A stretch of 32,039 nt of DNA from Halolactibacillus alkaliphilus (GTDB lineage Bacteria; Bacillota; Bacilli; Bacillales; Amphibacillaceae). The first letter of the stretch is position 1; each line of letters starts with the position of its first letter. The notes under the pieces are model-generated. The model saw only the letters and a list, made by a program, of their open reading frames with translations. It made no database searches and was not told where the DNA came from. The translations under genes were made by a program, and so were the position numbers. This document shows, piece after piece, positions 7,194-15,821 of this stretch. Where the stretch lies: positions 1-32,039 of the forward strand of contig NZ_FOWN01000032.1 in the NCBI RefSeq assembly GCF_900115465.1, given 5' to 3'.

Positions 7194-8545
7194 TGAAACC
7201 TGTAACAAAGAAAATAATGTGGATTTTTGCTATGGGACAGTTTGGTTGGTCTATTTTAACCGGCATTGTTATTAATTGGTTGGTTTATTTTTATCAACCC
7301 GTAGAAGAATTAATTAATCAAGGCCAGCCTTTATTTATTTCACAAGGAACAGTTGTTTTTGGTCTTTTTACAATTATCGGGGCAATCACAGCTTTTGGTC
7401 GTCTATTTGATGCCATATCAGATCCACTCATCGCTTCAGCATCTGATCAATCAACACATAAATTAGGACGCCGCGTCCCCTTTTTACGCCGATTTGCCCT
7501 ACCTTTTGCTTTAATGACTATCTTTATATTCATTCCGCAATCTGAAGGCATTTCCATGTTAAACAATATTAGTCTCTTTATTAAAGTGATTGTCTTTTAT
7601 TTGTTTATGACACTCTACTGCACCCCTTATACAGCTTTGATTCCTGAACTTGGTCGTTCACAAGAGGACAAGATTAATATTTCCACTTACATCTCAATAA
7701 CATTTATCTTAGGGACATCTTTAGCTTATAGTGCACCTTTCATTTGGGACATTTTTATTTCAAACGGTATAGCAAGAGTACCAGCCATTCAGTTAACATT
7801 TGCTATCTTAGCAACAATCGCTTTTATATTGATGATGGTACCTGCTCTATTTTTAAAAGAAACAGATTACATTAAAGCAGAACCTTCCAAAAGCGGCGCT
7901 TTTGAATCACTTTTAAAGACTTTTAAGAATAAACACTTTCGGATTTTTGTATTATCTGACGTATTGTACTGGATCGCTTTAACAATTTTCCAAACAGGCT
8001 TACCTTTCTTTGTTGTTGCCCTTCTAGGTTTAGAAGAATTTATGATCACCGTTTTATTTTTAACGATGACGTTTGTATCTTTCCTCTTCTATTTACCTGT
8101 TAATCTATGGGCCAAAAAGATAGGGAAAAAACCACTTGTTCTTATAGCTTTTTTAACATTTGCTTTTGCCTTCTTCATCGCAAGTATAAGTGGTCTATTA
8201 CCGATTAACGCGCACGTTCACGGGTTTATCATCGCGATTTCTGCTGCTTTGCCTATGGCGATTTTAGGTATATTACCACAAGCAATGGTTGCTGATATTG
8301 CTCAGTTTGAAAGTGTGAATACAGGTGAAAATAGAGAGGGAATGTTTTTCGCTGCTCGAACCTTTGCTTTTAAAGTGGGACAGTCACTCGCAATTTTAAT
8401 TTTTACTACCTTCGCTACAATAGGGCGAGACACAGGCCTTGGTTATCGCTTTTCACTTATAACAGCGATTATTTTATCATTAATAGGCGCTGGAGTATTG
8501 ATCCGTTATAACGAGAAGCACATTATAGAGAAAATTGAAAAATAG
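7190..8545 (+). CDS. GPH-family (MFS) sugar:cation symporter
   Basis: A 451-aa membrane protein with about 12 hydrophobic spans, of the glycoside-pentoside-hexuronide family (MelB/LacS/XynP type). Seen: a MGQFGWSILTGIVINWLVYF first span, GRLFDAISDPLIASASDQST with the conserved Asp pair used for cation binding in this family, and GRRVPFLRR in the following loop. No C-terminal PTS IIA domain is present. Translation starts at the ATG overlapping the TetR stop (7190, or 7193 immediately after) behind GAGGAGG. GPH proteins import sugars or glycosides with H+ or Na+; the actual solute cannot be told, and no hydrolase adjoins the gene. Cation specificity is unknown. Confidence 0.85.
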   Translation: MMKPVTKKIMWIFAMGQFGWSILTGIVINWLVYFYQPVEELINQGQPLFISQGTVVFGLFTIIGAITAFGRLFDAISDPLIASASDQSTHKLGRRVPFLRRFALPFALMTIFIFIPQSEGISMLNNISLFIKVIVFYLFMTLYCTPYTALIPELGRSQEDKINISTYISITFILGTSLAYSAPFIWDIFISNGIARVPAIQLTFAILATIAFILMMVPALFLKETDYIKAEPSKSGAFESLLKTFKNKHFRIFVLSDVLYWIALTIFQTGLPFFVVALLGLEEFMITVLFLTMTFVSFLFYLPVNLWAKKIGKKPLVLIAFLTFAFAFFIASISGLLPINAHVHGFIIAISAALPMAILGILPQAMVADIAQFESVNTGENREGMFFAARTFAFKVGQSLAILIFTTFATIGRDTGLGYRFSLITAIILSLIGAGVLIRYNEKHIIEKIEK

Positions 8546-8554
8546 TGATAAGTA

Positions 8555-8591
8555 AAAAGCAAAGCCCACTTGAATAAGTAGCTTTGCTTTT
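8555..8591. terminator. Bidirectional terminator between the GPH gene and rlmN
   Basis: AAAAGCAAAGC (8555-8565) and GCTTTGCTTTT (8581-8591) form an 11-bp stem with a T-run on either strand, between convergent genes. Confidence 0.8.
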
Positions 8592-8646
8592 ATTATTCAT
8601 ATAACCGTAACGTTTTTCGAATCGCAAGGTCAATATGTTAGATCGT

Positions 8647-9714
8647 TTAGGCTTGTTGTTTTTTCATTTGCTTGCTACGTAATTGTCCACATGCCGCATC
8701 AATGTCAGAGCCTTGTTCTACACGAACCCCACAATTGATTCCCTCTTTTAAGAGTGCCTCATAAAAAGCTAAAATTTGTTCTTTTTCACTGCGATCATAT
8801 TGATTATGTTCTGCAACGGGGTTATAAGGAATAAGGTTGACGTAGCTTAAATGACGTTTATCTTTTAATAAGCGTGCCAGTTGTTTGGCTTCCTTTACAT
8901 GATCATTCACATCTTTTAATAGAATGTACTCAAACGTAATCCGACGATTCGTTGTCTCTAAGTAGTAATCAATGGCTTCCATTAATTTCGCAATTGGGAA
9001 GGCTTTATTGATTTTCATAATGGACGTACGTAACTCATCATTCGGTGCATGGAGTGATACAGCTAAGTTGACTTGAATATTCTCATCCGCAAAGGCTTTG
9101 ATTTTATGCGCTAAGCCACTCGTTGACACCGTAATGTGTCTGGCACCAATCGATAAACCTTTTTGGTCATTGACAATACGTAGAAAGGCCATTGTATGGT
9201 CATAATTATCAAATGGTTCACCAATTCCCATCACAACAATATGGCTGACACGCTCGTCTAAACCTTTCTCATCAAGCGCATGTTGTACTTTCATGATTTG
9301 TTCAACAATTTCACCGCTCGTTAAGTCTCTATTTTTCTTTAAAAGTCCACTAGCACAGAACGTACAACCAATATTACAGCCTACTTGTGTCGTAACACAA
9401 ACCGATAAACCATATGAAAAACGCATCAACACTGTTTCAATCAGGTTACCGTCAGATAACTTAAATAAAAACTTAATGGTGCCATCCTTTGATTCTTGTT
9501 TAATTTCTTCTTCCAAAGTACCAAGTACAAATTGTTCTGAGAGTAAATCACGTGTGTCTTTTGTTAAGTTCGTCATGTCATCAAATGATTTAACGCGTTT
9601 AACATACAGCCAATCCCATACTTGTGTCGCTCTAAATTTTTTTAATCCCTGACCTAAAAACCAATCCGTTAATTGATCTTTTGTTAATCCATAAATGGAT
9701 TGCTTAGTTTCCAT
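8647..9714 (-). CDS. rlmN: 23S rRNA (adenine2503-C2) methyltransferase RlmN
   Basis: A 355-aa radical-SAM enzyme that makes C2-methyladenosine at A2503 of 23S rRNA and, in E. coli, also at A37 of some tRNAs. The iron-sulfur motif CNIGCTFC gives C113, C117 and C120. [13 protein letters not shown] and [13 protein letters not shown] are typical of the family, and the resolving cysteine that leaves the covalent RNA intermediate is in [12 protein letters not shown] near the C-terminus. Length is normal. The start has a GGGGAT site upstream. It is transcribed alone, opposite the GPH gene. Family assignment is firm; Cfr is less likely given gene length and the chromosomal setting. Confidence 0.97.
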   Translation of the reverse strand: METKQSIYGLTKDQLTDWFLGQGLKKFRATQVWDWLYVKRVKSFDDMTNLTKDTRDLLSEQFVLGTLEEEIKQESKDGTIKFLFKLSDGNLIETVLMRFSYGLSVCVTTQVGCNIGCTFCASGLLKKNRDLTSGEIVEQIMKVQHALDEKGLDERVSHIVVMGIGEPFDNYDHTMAFLRIVNDQKGLSIGARHITVSTSGLAHKIKAFADENIQVNLAVSLHAPNDELRTSIMKINKAFPIAKLMEAIDYYLETTNRRITFEYILLKDVNDHVKEAKQLARLLKDKRHLSYVNLIPYNPVAEHNQYDRSEKEQILAFYEALLKEGINCGVRVEQGSDIDAACGQLRSKQMKKQQA

Positions 9715-9962
9715 AAATACTATCCCCTTTAAATATAAATCAACCGAACATTTAAATCCTTTACTTATATTATAGGTTCAATGCTGTTTCCGCAACCTTT
9801 TTACTTATTATATAAGCAAAAACACACCTATCAGCATTATTTTATTTTTTATTTTTTATTTTTCAAACGGTGTAAATGCTATAACACCAAGGTTTTAAAG
9901 CATTAAAAGCCGAAAAAGTCAGAATTTTAATACATATATCTAATATTTATCATTGAATAGGG

Positions 9963-9991
9963 TTGCAATTATGAAAAACGCCTGCTATAAT
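9963..9991 (+). promoter_or_regulatory. Promoter of the cold-shock gene
   Basis: TTGCAA (9963-9968), 17-bp spacer, TATAAT (9986-9991). Upstream DNA (9840-9960) is very A/T-rich and could act as an UP element. Apart from this I see no gene between the rlmN start and the cold-shock gene. Confidence 0.8.
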
Positions 9992-9997
9992 AAAGTT

Positions 9998-10120
9998 AGC
10001 TATTTTGTTCGACTGCAAAAACACTTCAAGTAACTAGCAACGTGAAAGTTTTCGTTTTGATGCTTGAGCAACAATAGTAATACAATTGTGTGGAAACACC
10101 ACACTAGGAGGAAAAGTAAT
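9998..10120 (+). promoter_or_regulatory. Long 5' leader of cold-shock mRNA
   Basis: About 120 nt of untranslated leader lies between the predicted start site and the ATG, as in cspA-type genes whose leaders fold differently with temperature. A small hairpin, GTGTGG/CCACAC (10088-10093 with 10099-10104), ends directly before the AGGAGG at 10106-10111 and could change its accessibility. Temperature control is inferred from the family. Confidence 0.55.
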
Positions 10121-10321
10121 ATGGCACAAGGTACAGTAAAATGGTTTAACGCAGACAAAGGTTTTGGATTTATCGAAGTTGAAGGACAAGATGACGTATT
10201 TGTACACTTCTCAGCAATCCAAGGCGACGGTTTCAAAACACTTGAAGAAGGACAAGCAGTAACTTTCGATATCGAAGAAGGTAACCGCGGACCACAAGCA
10301 GCTAACGTTGAAAAGAACTAA
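10121..10321 (+). CDS. Cold-shock protein, CspA/CspB family
   Basis: A 66-aa single cold-shock domain that binds single-stranded RNA and DNA as a chaperone. It contains [17 protein letters not shown] with the RNP1 motif (KGFGFI) and [10 protein letters not shown] with RNP2 (VFVHF), and ends in the usual [14 protein letters not shown]. An in-frame start further upstream (10064) has no ribosome binding site; AGGAGG nine bases before 10121 settles the start. It is a single-gene unit with its own promoter, long leader and strong terminator. Several csp copies are usual in Bacillota; which one this corresponds to cannot be told. Confidence 0.97.
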   Translation: MAQGTVKWFNADKGFGFIEVEGQDDVFVHFSAIQGDGFKTLEEGQAVTFDIEEGNRGPQAANVEKN

Positions 10322-10336
10322 TTAAACCTAACACTC

Positions 10337-10362
10337 AAAGAGAGCGATTATTCGCTCTCTTT
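10337..10362 (+). terminator. Terminator of the cold-shock gene
   Basis: AAAGAGAGCGA and TCGCTCTCTTT form an 11-bp stem with a 4-nt loop followed by further T. From here to 10511 I recognise no gene. Confidence 0.9.
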
Positions 10363-10511
10363 TTTCATGTCTACTTTTATATTGATCCATCGTCAACATG
10401 AGGGATTGGTCTCTTTTTTGGTTGGCACACTGATTAGGCAGCAGCCCCACTGAAGCAGTTCCCACGCGAGAACGGTTAGATTTATCAAACGGATTCTAAT
10501 AGCATTCACAC

Positions 10512-10560
10512 AAAAAATCATCCCACTCAACTTAACGTATGTTTAATTTGGATGGGATGA
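10512..10560 (-). terminator. Probable terminator of the PepSY/two-component operon
   Basis: TCATCCCA (10518-10525) and TGGGATGA (10553-10560) pair over a long, partly self-pairing loop and are followed on the minus strand by six T. It lies about 120 bp past the PepSY stop. The stretch 10561-10682 has no firmly supported gene. Confidence 0.6.
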
Positions 10561-10682
10561 ATCAATAATGGTAACATGTCATGGCAAAGCACGGGACATT
10601 TTGCGGCAACAGATGGTTAAAAACTTGTCACTAGTGATACAGCGCTTGGGCAGGAGTCAATTATCAGGTGGGTCGTCGTTAA

Positions 10683-11681
10683 CTAACCATCTAACTCTTT
10701 ATCAAAACTAAGTACTTTTCCTGTCATTGCCTCGATTTCCAACTCAATTTCATATTTATTCGACTTTAATTCCACCTCATAAATATTGCGACCATCGTCA
10801 TCCTCAAGCTCAATCTTGACGATGCGATACCCTTGGTATTCTTTATTTATTAATTGGATAATCGCTTCTCTGGAAAGAATCACTTCTTTGGTTCTTTTAT
10901 TCTCATCTATTTTTTCCATTTCCAACACAATTAATCGACCGGTATAGGCATCAATTTCAACTTCAAATTCATGGGTATCATTTTCTAATTCAATACTGTA
11001 ATACGTGACATCATCGTCTGTTTCTAACTCAATATCTTTTACTTTGGCATTATTGGTCTTGTCCCTCGCTATTTGTCTTGCTTGCGCTCTATTAATCATC
11101 ACAGCAGGTGTATTGCTTACCACCTCTTTAGCTACATCAGACGCAGCATCATTTTGTATCGCGTCAGGCTTATTAGTTTCTTGTATATCCGCTTTTATTT
11201 TTGTATCGTCATTTACTTGCATGTCTGGCGAAAACTCGTCATTGTTTGCTTGTGCAGAAGCATTTGAAGCATCTTTCACTTCAGGTAGCAATTCAGTCGT
11301 TTGCTGTGTTGCCTTTTCACCAACTAATTTTTCACTATTATTTATCGGCACATCACTATTTACATCGTCTCCTGCATCATCTGTCAGCTGAGCTGTTTTT
11401 TGATCCTTTTCTTCTAAATAAAGAATCTCCCCAGTTGTTGCATCTATTACCAGGTCGAAGGATTGTAAATCTGTTTCAATTTCAATTTCATACTTACCAT
11501 TCTCATACGCTACTTCCGTGACTGTGCCTGGAAATTGCTCCGACGCTAGGGCTTGCGCTTCTTCAATCGACATCTTTGCTTCAGCAGTTCCCATCGCATA
11601 CTGAAAAACATACGCGCTGATTAAGAATACAGTTAAGCCACCAAATAAGCTAGCGAGCACTTTTATAACTGTAGATTTCAT
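10683..11681 (-). CDS. Membrane-anchored protein with three PepSY repeats
   Basis: A 332-aa protein with one N-terminal membrane anchor (VIKVLASLFGGLTVFLISAYVF) and an acidic extracytoplasmic body. Three PepSY units are visible. Unit one, about residues 38-110, has AQALASEQFPGTVTEVAYEN and FDLVIDATTGEILYLE. Unit two, about 195-260, has ARQIARDKTNNAKVKDIELE and FEVEIDAYTGRLIVLE. Unit three, about 268-330, has AIIQLINKEYQGYRIVKIEL and YEIELEIEAMTGKVLSFD. Units one and two are joined by a long Ser/Asn/Asp-rich linker. PepSY domains are thought to bind or inhibit proteases or act in envelope sensing. The gene follows a response regulator and kinase, an arrangement like ykoGHI of Bacillus subtilis, and is probably their target or sensor partner (inference). 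GGGAGGAA precedes the start. Confidence 0.85.
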   Translation of the reverse strand: MKSTVIKVLASLFGGLTVFLISAYVFQYAMGTAEAKMSIEEAQALASEQFPGTVTEVAYENGKYEIEIETDLQSFDLVIDATTGEILYLEEKDQKTAQLTDDAGDDVNSDVPINNSEKLVGEKATQQTTELLPEVKDASNASAQANNDEFSPDMQVNDDTKIKADIQETNKPDAIQNDAASDVAKEVVSNTPAVMINRAQARQIARDKTNNAKVKDIELETDDDVTYYSIELENDTHEFEVEIDAYTGRLIVLEMEKIDENKRTKEVILSREAIIQLINKEYQGYRIVKIELEDDDGRNIYEVELKSNKYEIELEIEAMTGKVLSFDKELDG

Positions 11682-11767
11682 ACTTATCTTCCTCCCTTTC
11701 TCACCTTAAACTATATCAAGAAAAAATGAACGTCATTTTAACAAGACATGAGAATTTGATGAGAAAA

Positions 11768-13117
11768 TCACGAAGCAGGTAAAACCACTTGAAAAGTCGT
11801 CCCCTCTCCTTCTACTGATTCGACTTTAATCTCCCCTTCGTGTTGATGCACTATCGCTTTGGCAATCGTTAAACCTAAACCCGTTCCACCAGTTTCCCTT
11901 GTCCGTGCCTTGTCCACACGATAGAAGCGATCAAATATCGCTTCTTGGTCTAACTCACCTAGTCCTTCACCACGATCTTCAACTTCAATTAATATGTGAT
12001 CGCCTTCTTTTTTCAATCGCAAGTCAATGGCATCATCAGAATATTTTTGCGCGTTATCAAGTAAGATATACAACAACTGTTTGAGTTTATCCTCGTCTCC
12101 GACGATGACAAGGTCCTCTTCTGGTAATTGAAGATTAATTAAACGATCGAATGCTAGCGCAATTGATTTACTCACTTGCTTTAATAAAGCGTTTAAACGA
12201 ACCTGTTTAAAGGTCAATTGTTCACCCTTTTCAATAGCAACAAGCGTTAACATTTGTTGAATTAAATGGTGCATACGGTCCGTCTCATGATTAATCGTCT
12301 CGAGCGATTCTTCAATTACCTCTGGCCTTGCATGCCCTTGCCTTTCAATCAAACGCACATAGCTTTTTATCACAGCTAACGGTGTTTTTAATTCATGCGA
12401 TGCGTTCGCAACAAATTGTTCTTGAGTATCAAACATTCTTTTTAAGCGCTTGTTCATTTCATTGAAGCTAAGAGCCACTTGACCTAGCTCATCCTTTCGA
12501 TGACTAAAATCAACCGTCTCCCACTTACCGTCTTGTTGATTATGTTGCATAGCTACAGATAAACGTTTAATCGGTTGAATCACAGCTCGGGCAATTGTTT
12601 GACCAATTAAAACAGCTGGAATAATCATAATGAAAAAACTTATAATCAACACTAACATTAAAACTTCTAATGCATCATCAATATACTTAAGTGGTTGAAC
12701 GATTTCTAACATGCGGACTTTCTGATCAACATAAATCATCGGCACGGACACTTTAGCAAAGCGCTCACCATCTCCTAATGTTAACTGTTCACTTACCGAG
12801 CGATTAATAAAATCCACTTCTAATGTTGTCAGTCGGGCATCCTGCGTAACAACTTGCATAATCACATTTTCTTCATCCACAAGACGAACCATTCCATCGG
12901 TAGGTACATAAGCTTTTAGGAGCTGCACTGGGTCCACATCCATGACAGCATCTTGCGCAAATGCCTCAAGGACCGTCGTTGCTTGTGCTTCTATACGGCT
13001 CATTTCTTGATTAGTCATAATCTGGACAAAACTAAAATATATAAGCATCTGGATCACAAATAAGAATAAGAGAAATCCTGATGTGTTTAATAACACTAAT
13101 TTTGTTTTTAACTGCAT
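11768..13117 (-). CDS. Sensor histidine kinase
   Basis: A 449-aa membrane kinase. Two membrane spans (about residues 9-31 and 150-175) flank an extracytoplasmic sensor of roughly 115 aa. A HAMP domain follows (about 176-228), then the phosphoacceptor FVANASHELKTPLAVIKSYV with His241, and the ATP-binding domain with N-box DNAQKYSDDAI, G1 DRGEGLG, F box FDRFYRV and G2 GTGLGLTIA. All catalytic motifs are intact. Its start lies 2 bp after the stop of the response regulator gene, with GGAGTGAA as ribosome site inside the upstream gene. The signal is unknown; the PepSY protein downstream suggests an envelope stimulus. Confidence 0.95.
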   Translation of the reverse strand: MQLKTKLVLLNTSGFLLFLFVIQMLIYFSFVQIMTNQEMSRIEAQATTVLEAFAQDAVMDVDPVQLLKAYVPTDGMVRLVDEENVIMQVVTQDARLTTLEVDFINRSVSEQLTLGDGERFAKVSVPMIYVDQKVRMLEIVQPLKYIDDALEVLMLVLIISFFIMIIPAVLIGQTIARAVIQPIKRLSVAMQHNQQDGKWETVDFSHRKDELGQVALSFNEMNKRLKRMFDTQEQFVANASHELKTPLAVIKSYVRLIERQGHARPEVIEESLETINHETDRMHHLIQQMLTLVAIEKGEQLTFKQVRLNALLKQVSKSIALAFDRLINLQLPEEDLVIVGDEDKLKQLLYILLDNAQKYSDDAIDLRLKKEGDHILIEVEDRGEGLGELDQEAIFDRFYRVDKARTRETGGTGLGLTIAKAIVHQHEGEIKVESVEGEGTTFQVVLPAS

Positions 13118-13119
13118 TG

Positions 13120-13791
13120 TTATTCACTCCGAACCATGTAGCCTACGCCCCTTACTGTTTCAATAAGTTCATAATCTAATTTCTGTCGCAAATATCGAAC
13201 ATATACATCAACGACATTTGTTTCTCCCATATAATCATAACCCCACACTTCCGTAAGTAATTGATCACGACTTAAGACATGGTTTTTATTCTTAACTAAA
13301 AATACGAGTAGTTCAAACTCTCGTTTTGTCAGTTCGACAGGTTGATTAGCCCTTGTCACTTCATACGTACTCAAATTAATTTTAATATCTTTAATAAGCA
13401 ACAGGTTTTTCTCATCTTCATGTATGACGTTTTCCGTTAGACGCAGTTGGACACGAATCCTCGCCAAAAGTTCCTCTATTTCAAAAGGCTTCGTTATATA
13501 GTCATTTGCCCCATAATCTAAACCACTTACCTTATCGTAAATCTGATCTCGCGCCGTTAACATAATAACAGGAATACGCTCATTTTCCTTACGTAAACGT
13601 CTCAATATATCCATGCCACTTAAACTCGGCAACATGACATCTAAGATAATAAGTTCAAACGTCTCTTCCAGTATGAGTTTTAGCGCTTCTTTTCCATCAT
13701 GACACAAGCGAACAGTATACCCCTCAAATTCCAGTTCAAGTTGCAACGCTCTAGCTAACTTTACTTCATCTTCAACCACTAATATAGTCAT
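13120..13791 (-). CDS. OmpR/PhoB-family response regulator
   Basis: A 223-aa regulator. The receiver domain (residues 1-120) has VVEDEVKLA, LIILDVMLPSLSG with phosphorylation site D51, VIMLTARD and YITKPFEIEELLAR. The winged-helix domain (about 125-223) ends in GETNVVDVYVRYLRQKLDYE and VRGVGYMVRSE, the standard DNA-binding C-terminus. The longer frame beginning at 13827 is rejected because GAGGTG stands seven bases before the ATG at 13791. First gene of the regulator-kinase-PepSY operon. The target promoters are not known; autoregulation and control of the PepSY gene are reasonable guesses. Confidence 0.96.
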   Translation of the reverse strand: MTILVVEDEVKLARALQLELEFEGYTVRLCHDGKEALKLILEETFELIILDVMLPSLSGMDILRRLRKENERIPVIMLTARDQIYDKVSGLDYGANDYITKPFEIEELLARIRVQLRLTENVIHEDEKNLLLIKDIKINLSTYEVTRANQPVELTKREFELLVFLVKNKNHVLSRDQLLTEVWGYDYMGETNVVDVYVRYLRQKLDYELIETVRGVGYMVRSE

Positions 13792-13887
13792 CTTGTTCAC
13801 CTCTTCTTTAAGTTTACCATAAATCACGTTCGTTAAGCCGTTTGCTAATTTCTATATGCGCATATTTCTTATAGTTATTCTTTAAAA

Positions 13888-13915
13888 AACCTAGAGATGC
13901 ATGCATCTCTAGGTT
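13888..13915 (-). terminator. Terminator of the esterase operon
   Basis: A perfect 28-bp palindrome with arms AACCTAGAGATGCA and TGCATCTCTAGGTT, followed by six T on the minus strand. Confidence 0.85.
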
Positions 13916-13948
13916 CAAAAGTCATATAAATCGTCAGTTTTGCTTGTT

Positions 13949-14737
13949 TTAATTATCCCTTTCTGACATCATCCAGCTCATCACCTTTTCTATATGACGA
14001 TCCCAGTAACGCCATTCGTGGTCACCGCGGTCAAATATAACCTCTCGTTCAATACTGTCTTTTTCAAGGAGATTAGCGAAGGCTTGATTATCCTCATAAA
14101 GAAAGTCTTCCTTACCACAAGCAAGATATAATGCTGGTAATGACACTTGATTTTCCAGCTGTTTTTCCAGTAAATAAAACAAATCATCTGACGTCTCTTT
14201 AATATCGCTTTCTTCAAATATCTGATTCATGACCACTTCCATATCAGTTGAAACGGTGTCTTTTCGCAGCCTCACTATGTCTAAAGCTCCTGAAAGTGAT
14301 GCAGCTTTATGAAACCTCTCCGGTTTCGATATTGCCCATTTAAAAGCTCCATATCCACCCATGGATAAACCTGCGACAAACGTATCTTTAGGTTCACTAG
14401 AAACAGAAAAGAAATAAGCCACTTTCTCCGGTAGTTCTTCTGTCAAGAACCGAAAGAACGGTTTACCAAAATGCATATCTGTATAAAAACTATGATCCCC
14501 ATCCGGCATGACAACCGCCATCCCCCACTCATCCGCATAACGCTCAATCGATGTACGCCGTGACCAAATTGTATGATCATCTGTAAATCCGTGCAATAAA
14601 TAGAGTACCGGTAAGCGATTAACTGTCGATTGATTAGCACCACCAAATTGGTTTTTTGTGTTTTCAGGAATAATTACCGTCATAGCCGTGTGCTTTTGAA
14701 GAACATCTGAATAAAAGTGACAAGACATTTGAGCCAT
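13949..14737 (-). CDS. Alpha/beta-hydrolase esterase (EstA / esterase D-like)
   Basis: A 262-aa cytoplasmic serine hydrolase of the putative-esterase family, which includes tributyrin esterase EstA, feruloyl esterases and S-formylglutathione hydrolases. It has LPVLYLLHGFTDDHTIW (oxyanion-hole strand), VAGLSMGGYGAFKWA with nucleophile S125, an acid residue in LACGKEDFLYED, and the catalytic His in DRGDHEWRYWD. No signal peptide. AAGGAAGG precedes the ATG; a second ATG three codons later is possible. It follows the DUF4003-like gene by 23 bp and is probably cotranscribed with it. The natural substrate, a short acyl ester, is not predictable. Confidence 0.88.
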   Translation of the reverse strand: MAQMSCHFYSDVLQKHTAMTVIIPENTKNQFGGANQSTVNRLPVLYLLHGFTDDHTIWSRRTSIERYADEWGMAVVMPDGDHSFYTDMHFGKPFFRFLTEELPEKVAYFFSVSSEPKDTFVAGLSMGGYGAFKWAISKPERFHKAASLSGALDIVRLRKDTVSTDMEVVMNQIFEESDIKETSDDLFYLLEKQLENQVSLPALYLACGKEDFLYEDNQAFANLLEKDSIEREVIFDRGDHEWRYWDRHIEKVMSWMMSERDN

Positions 14738-14760
14738 CTTAACAAAACCTTCCTTCTATA

Positions 14761-15729
14761 CTAATATAAACCTAAAGATCCAGACGAAACCGCTGACATA
14801 ATCGCCATATGTTCCACCTCGATTAATTCATAAGCTAAAGTTAAAACTTCCTTATTAACCCCCGTTTGATGCGGCAAATAATCAATCAGCAACATATGCA
14901 TCGCCAGCTGTTTCATTAACTGCTTATCTTGTTTAAATTGCGACCGATTAACCAGCTCTTTCACTAACATCTTGAGTTCAATTACATCTTTTTTCTCAAA
15001 GGAAGAATGCGATAAAATTGCAAAGCTTAAATATTGTTCTGGTTCAATGGTGAAACCCGTATCGATTAATTGCTGGTGCAATTGAATACAATGACTGATT
15101 TGATGACTAAACATTGGCAGTGTAAACACCATACTCATCACATATAAATGTGTCCCCGCTTTAAATCCATGCTTAACTAATAAATCATAATTTGATTCAA
15201 CCGCGTCAACAATTGCTTTTTCATCTTTCATCCGTTTGTTATCTTGATGTTCCACACTAATCTTAAAAACGAATGGAAAAATACTACGATTCAACATAAA
15301 GCTGTGCCGGTGTTTCAGTCGGCGGTAAAGTTGGTTAGCGGAAGTCACACTAGAAAGCGATGCCTCTTTCTCTACAAGCATAAGAGCTAAGTAATAACTC
15401 ACTGTCTCTTTTATCATACCTTCTTTCATTAGTGCTTTTTGTTGGTCTAAAAATGTATCAATTGCCGCTATTGGATCATCCGTTTTAATCATCAACGACG
15501 CAACAATAAAATACTGCTCTGATTGTTTAAGCGTTGAAAAAGGTGATAATTTTTTACTAAGCTTTTGATTCACGTGTTCAAACACATTTAAGTCAAGAGG
15601 CTGATCATTTATCGCAAATTCTAATGAGACAAGAGCAATGCTCTTAGAATCAAAGCGCCAACGATAGCGTTTCTTTAACCGCGACACATTAGTTTCGAAT
15701 TTTCGTAGTACATCTAAGTATCTTTCCAT
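14761..15729 (-). CDS. DUF4003-like protein of unknown function
   Basis: A 322-aa soluble, mainly helical protein with no signal peptide and no membrane spans. It resembles the Bacillota family annotated DUF4003 in length and texture: MERYLDVLRKFETNVSRLKK, then a patch QYFIVASLMIKTDDPIAAID, LYRRLKHRHSFMLNRS and, near the end, MAIMSAVSSGSLGLY. No catalytic motif stands out. The helical repeat-like build could act as a protein-protein scaffold, but this is a guess. It heads an operon with the esterase. Upstream, at 15786-15794, an AAACGTTT core within a poor cre match overlaps a possible -35, with TATAGT as -10. The family name is from memory and moderately certain. Confidence 0.6.
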   Translation of the reverse strand: MERYLDVLRKFETNVSRLKKRYRWRFDSKSIALVSLEFAINDQPLDLNVFEHVNQKLSKKLSPFSTLKQSEQYFIVASLMIKTDDPIAAIDTFLDQQKALMKEGMIKETVSYYLALMLVEKEASLSSVTSANQLYRRLKHRHSFMLNRSIFPFVFKISVEHQDNKRMKDEKAIVDAVESNYDLLVKHGFKAGTHLYVMSMVFTLPMFSHQISHCIQLHQQLIDTGFTIEPEQYLSFAILSHSSFEKKDVIELKMLVKELVNRSQFKQDKQLMKQLAMHMLLIDYLPHQTGVNKEVLTLAYELIEVEHMAIMSAVSSGSLGLY

Positions 15730-15821
15730 CTGATATCCCTCACTTTATTACCGTTATGCTAGACTATACCCTTTAAACCGGATCTTAAAAACGTTTCGAG
15801 GGAATAAAATCAAAAAATGTC

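Noticed and set aside
9293-9652. A 119-codon plus-strand open frame
   Set aside because: It is antisense to rlmN, whose catalytic motifs are fully conserved.
8647-9714. Cfr resistance methyltransferase instead of RlmN
   Set aside because: Length, motif set and single-copy chromosomal setting fit housekeeping RlmN, and nothing suggests a mobile resistance context.
9868-9888. Inverted repeat GGTGT/ACACC upstream of the cold-shock gene as a terminator
   Set aside because: The stem is 5 bp and no gene ends there; it lies in A/T-rich promoter DNA.
11005-11521. Three overlapping plus-strand open frames opposite the PepSY gene
   Set aside because: They arise from the low-complexity acidic linker and repeats of the real gene on the other strand and have no family resemblance.
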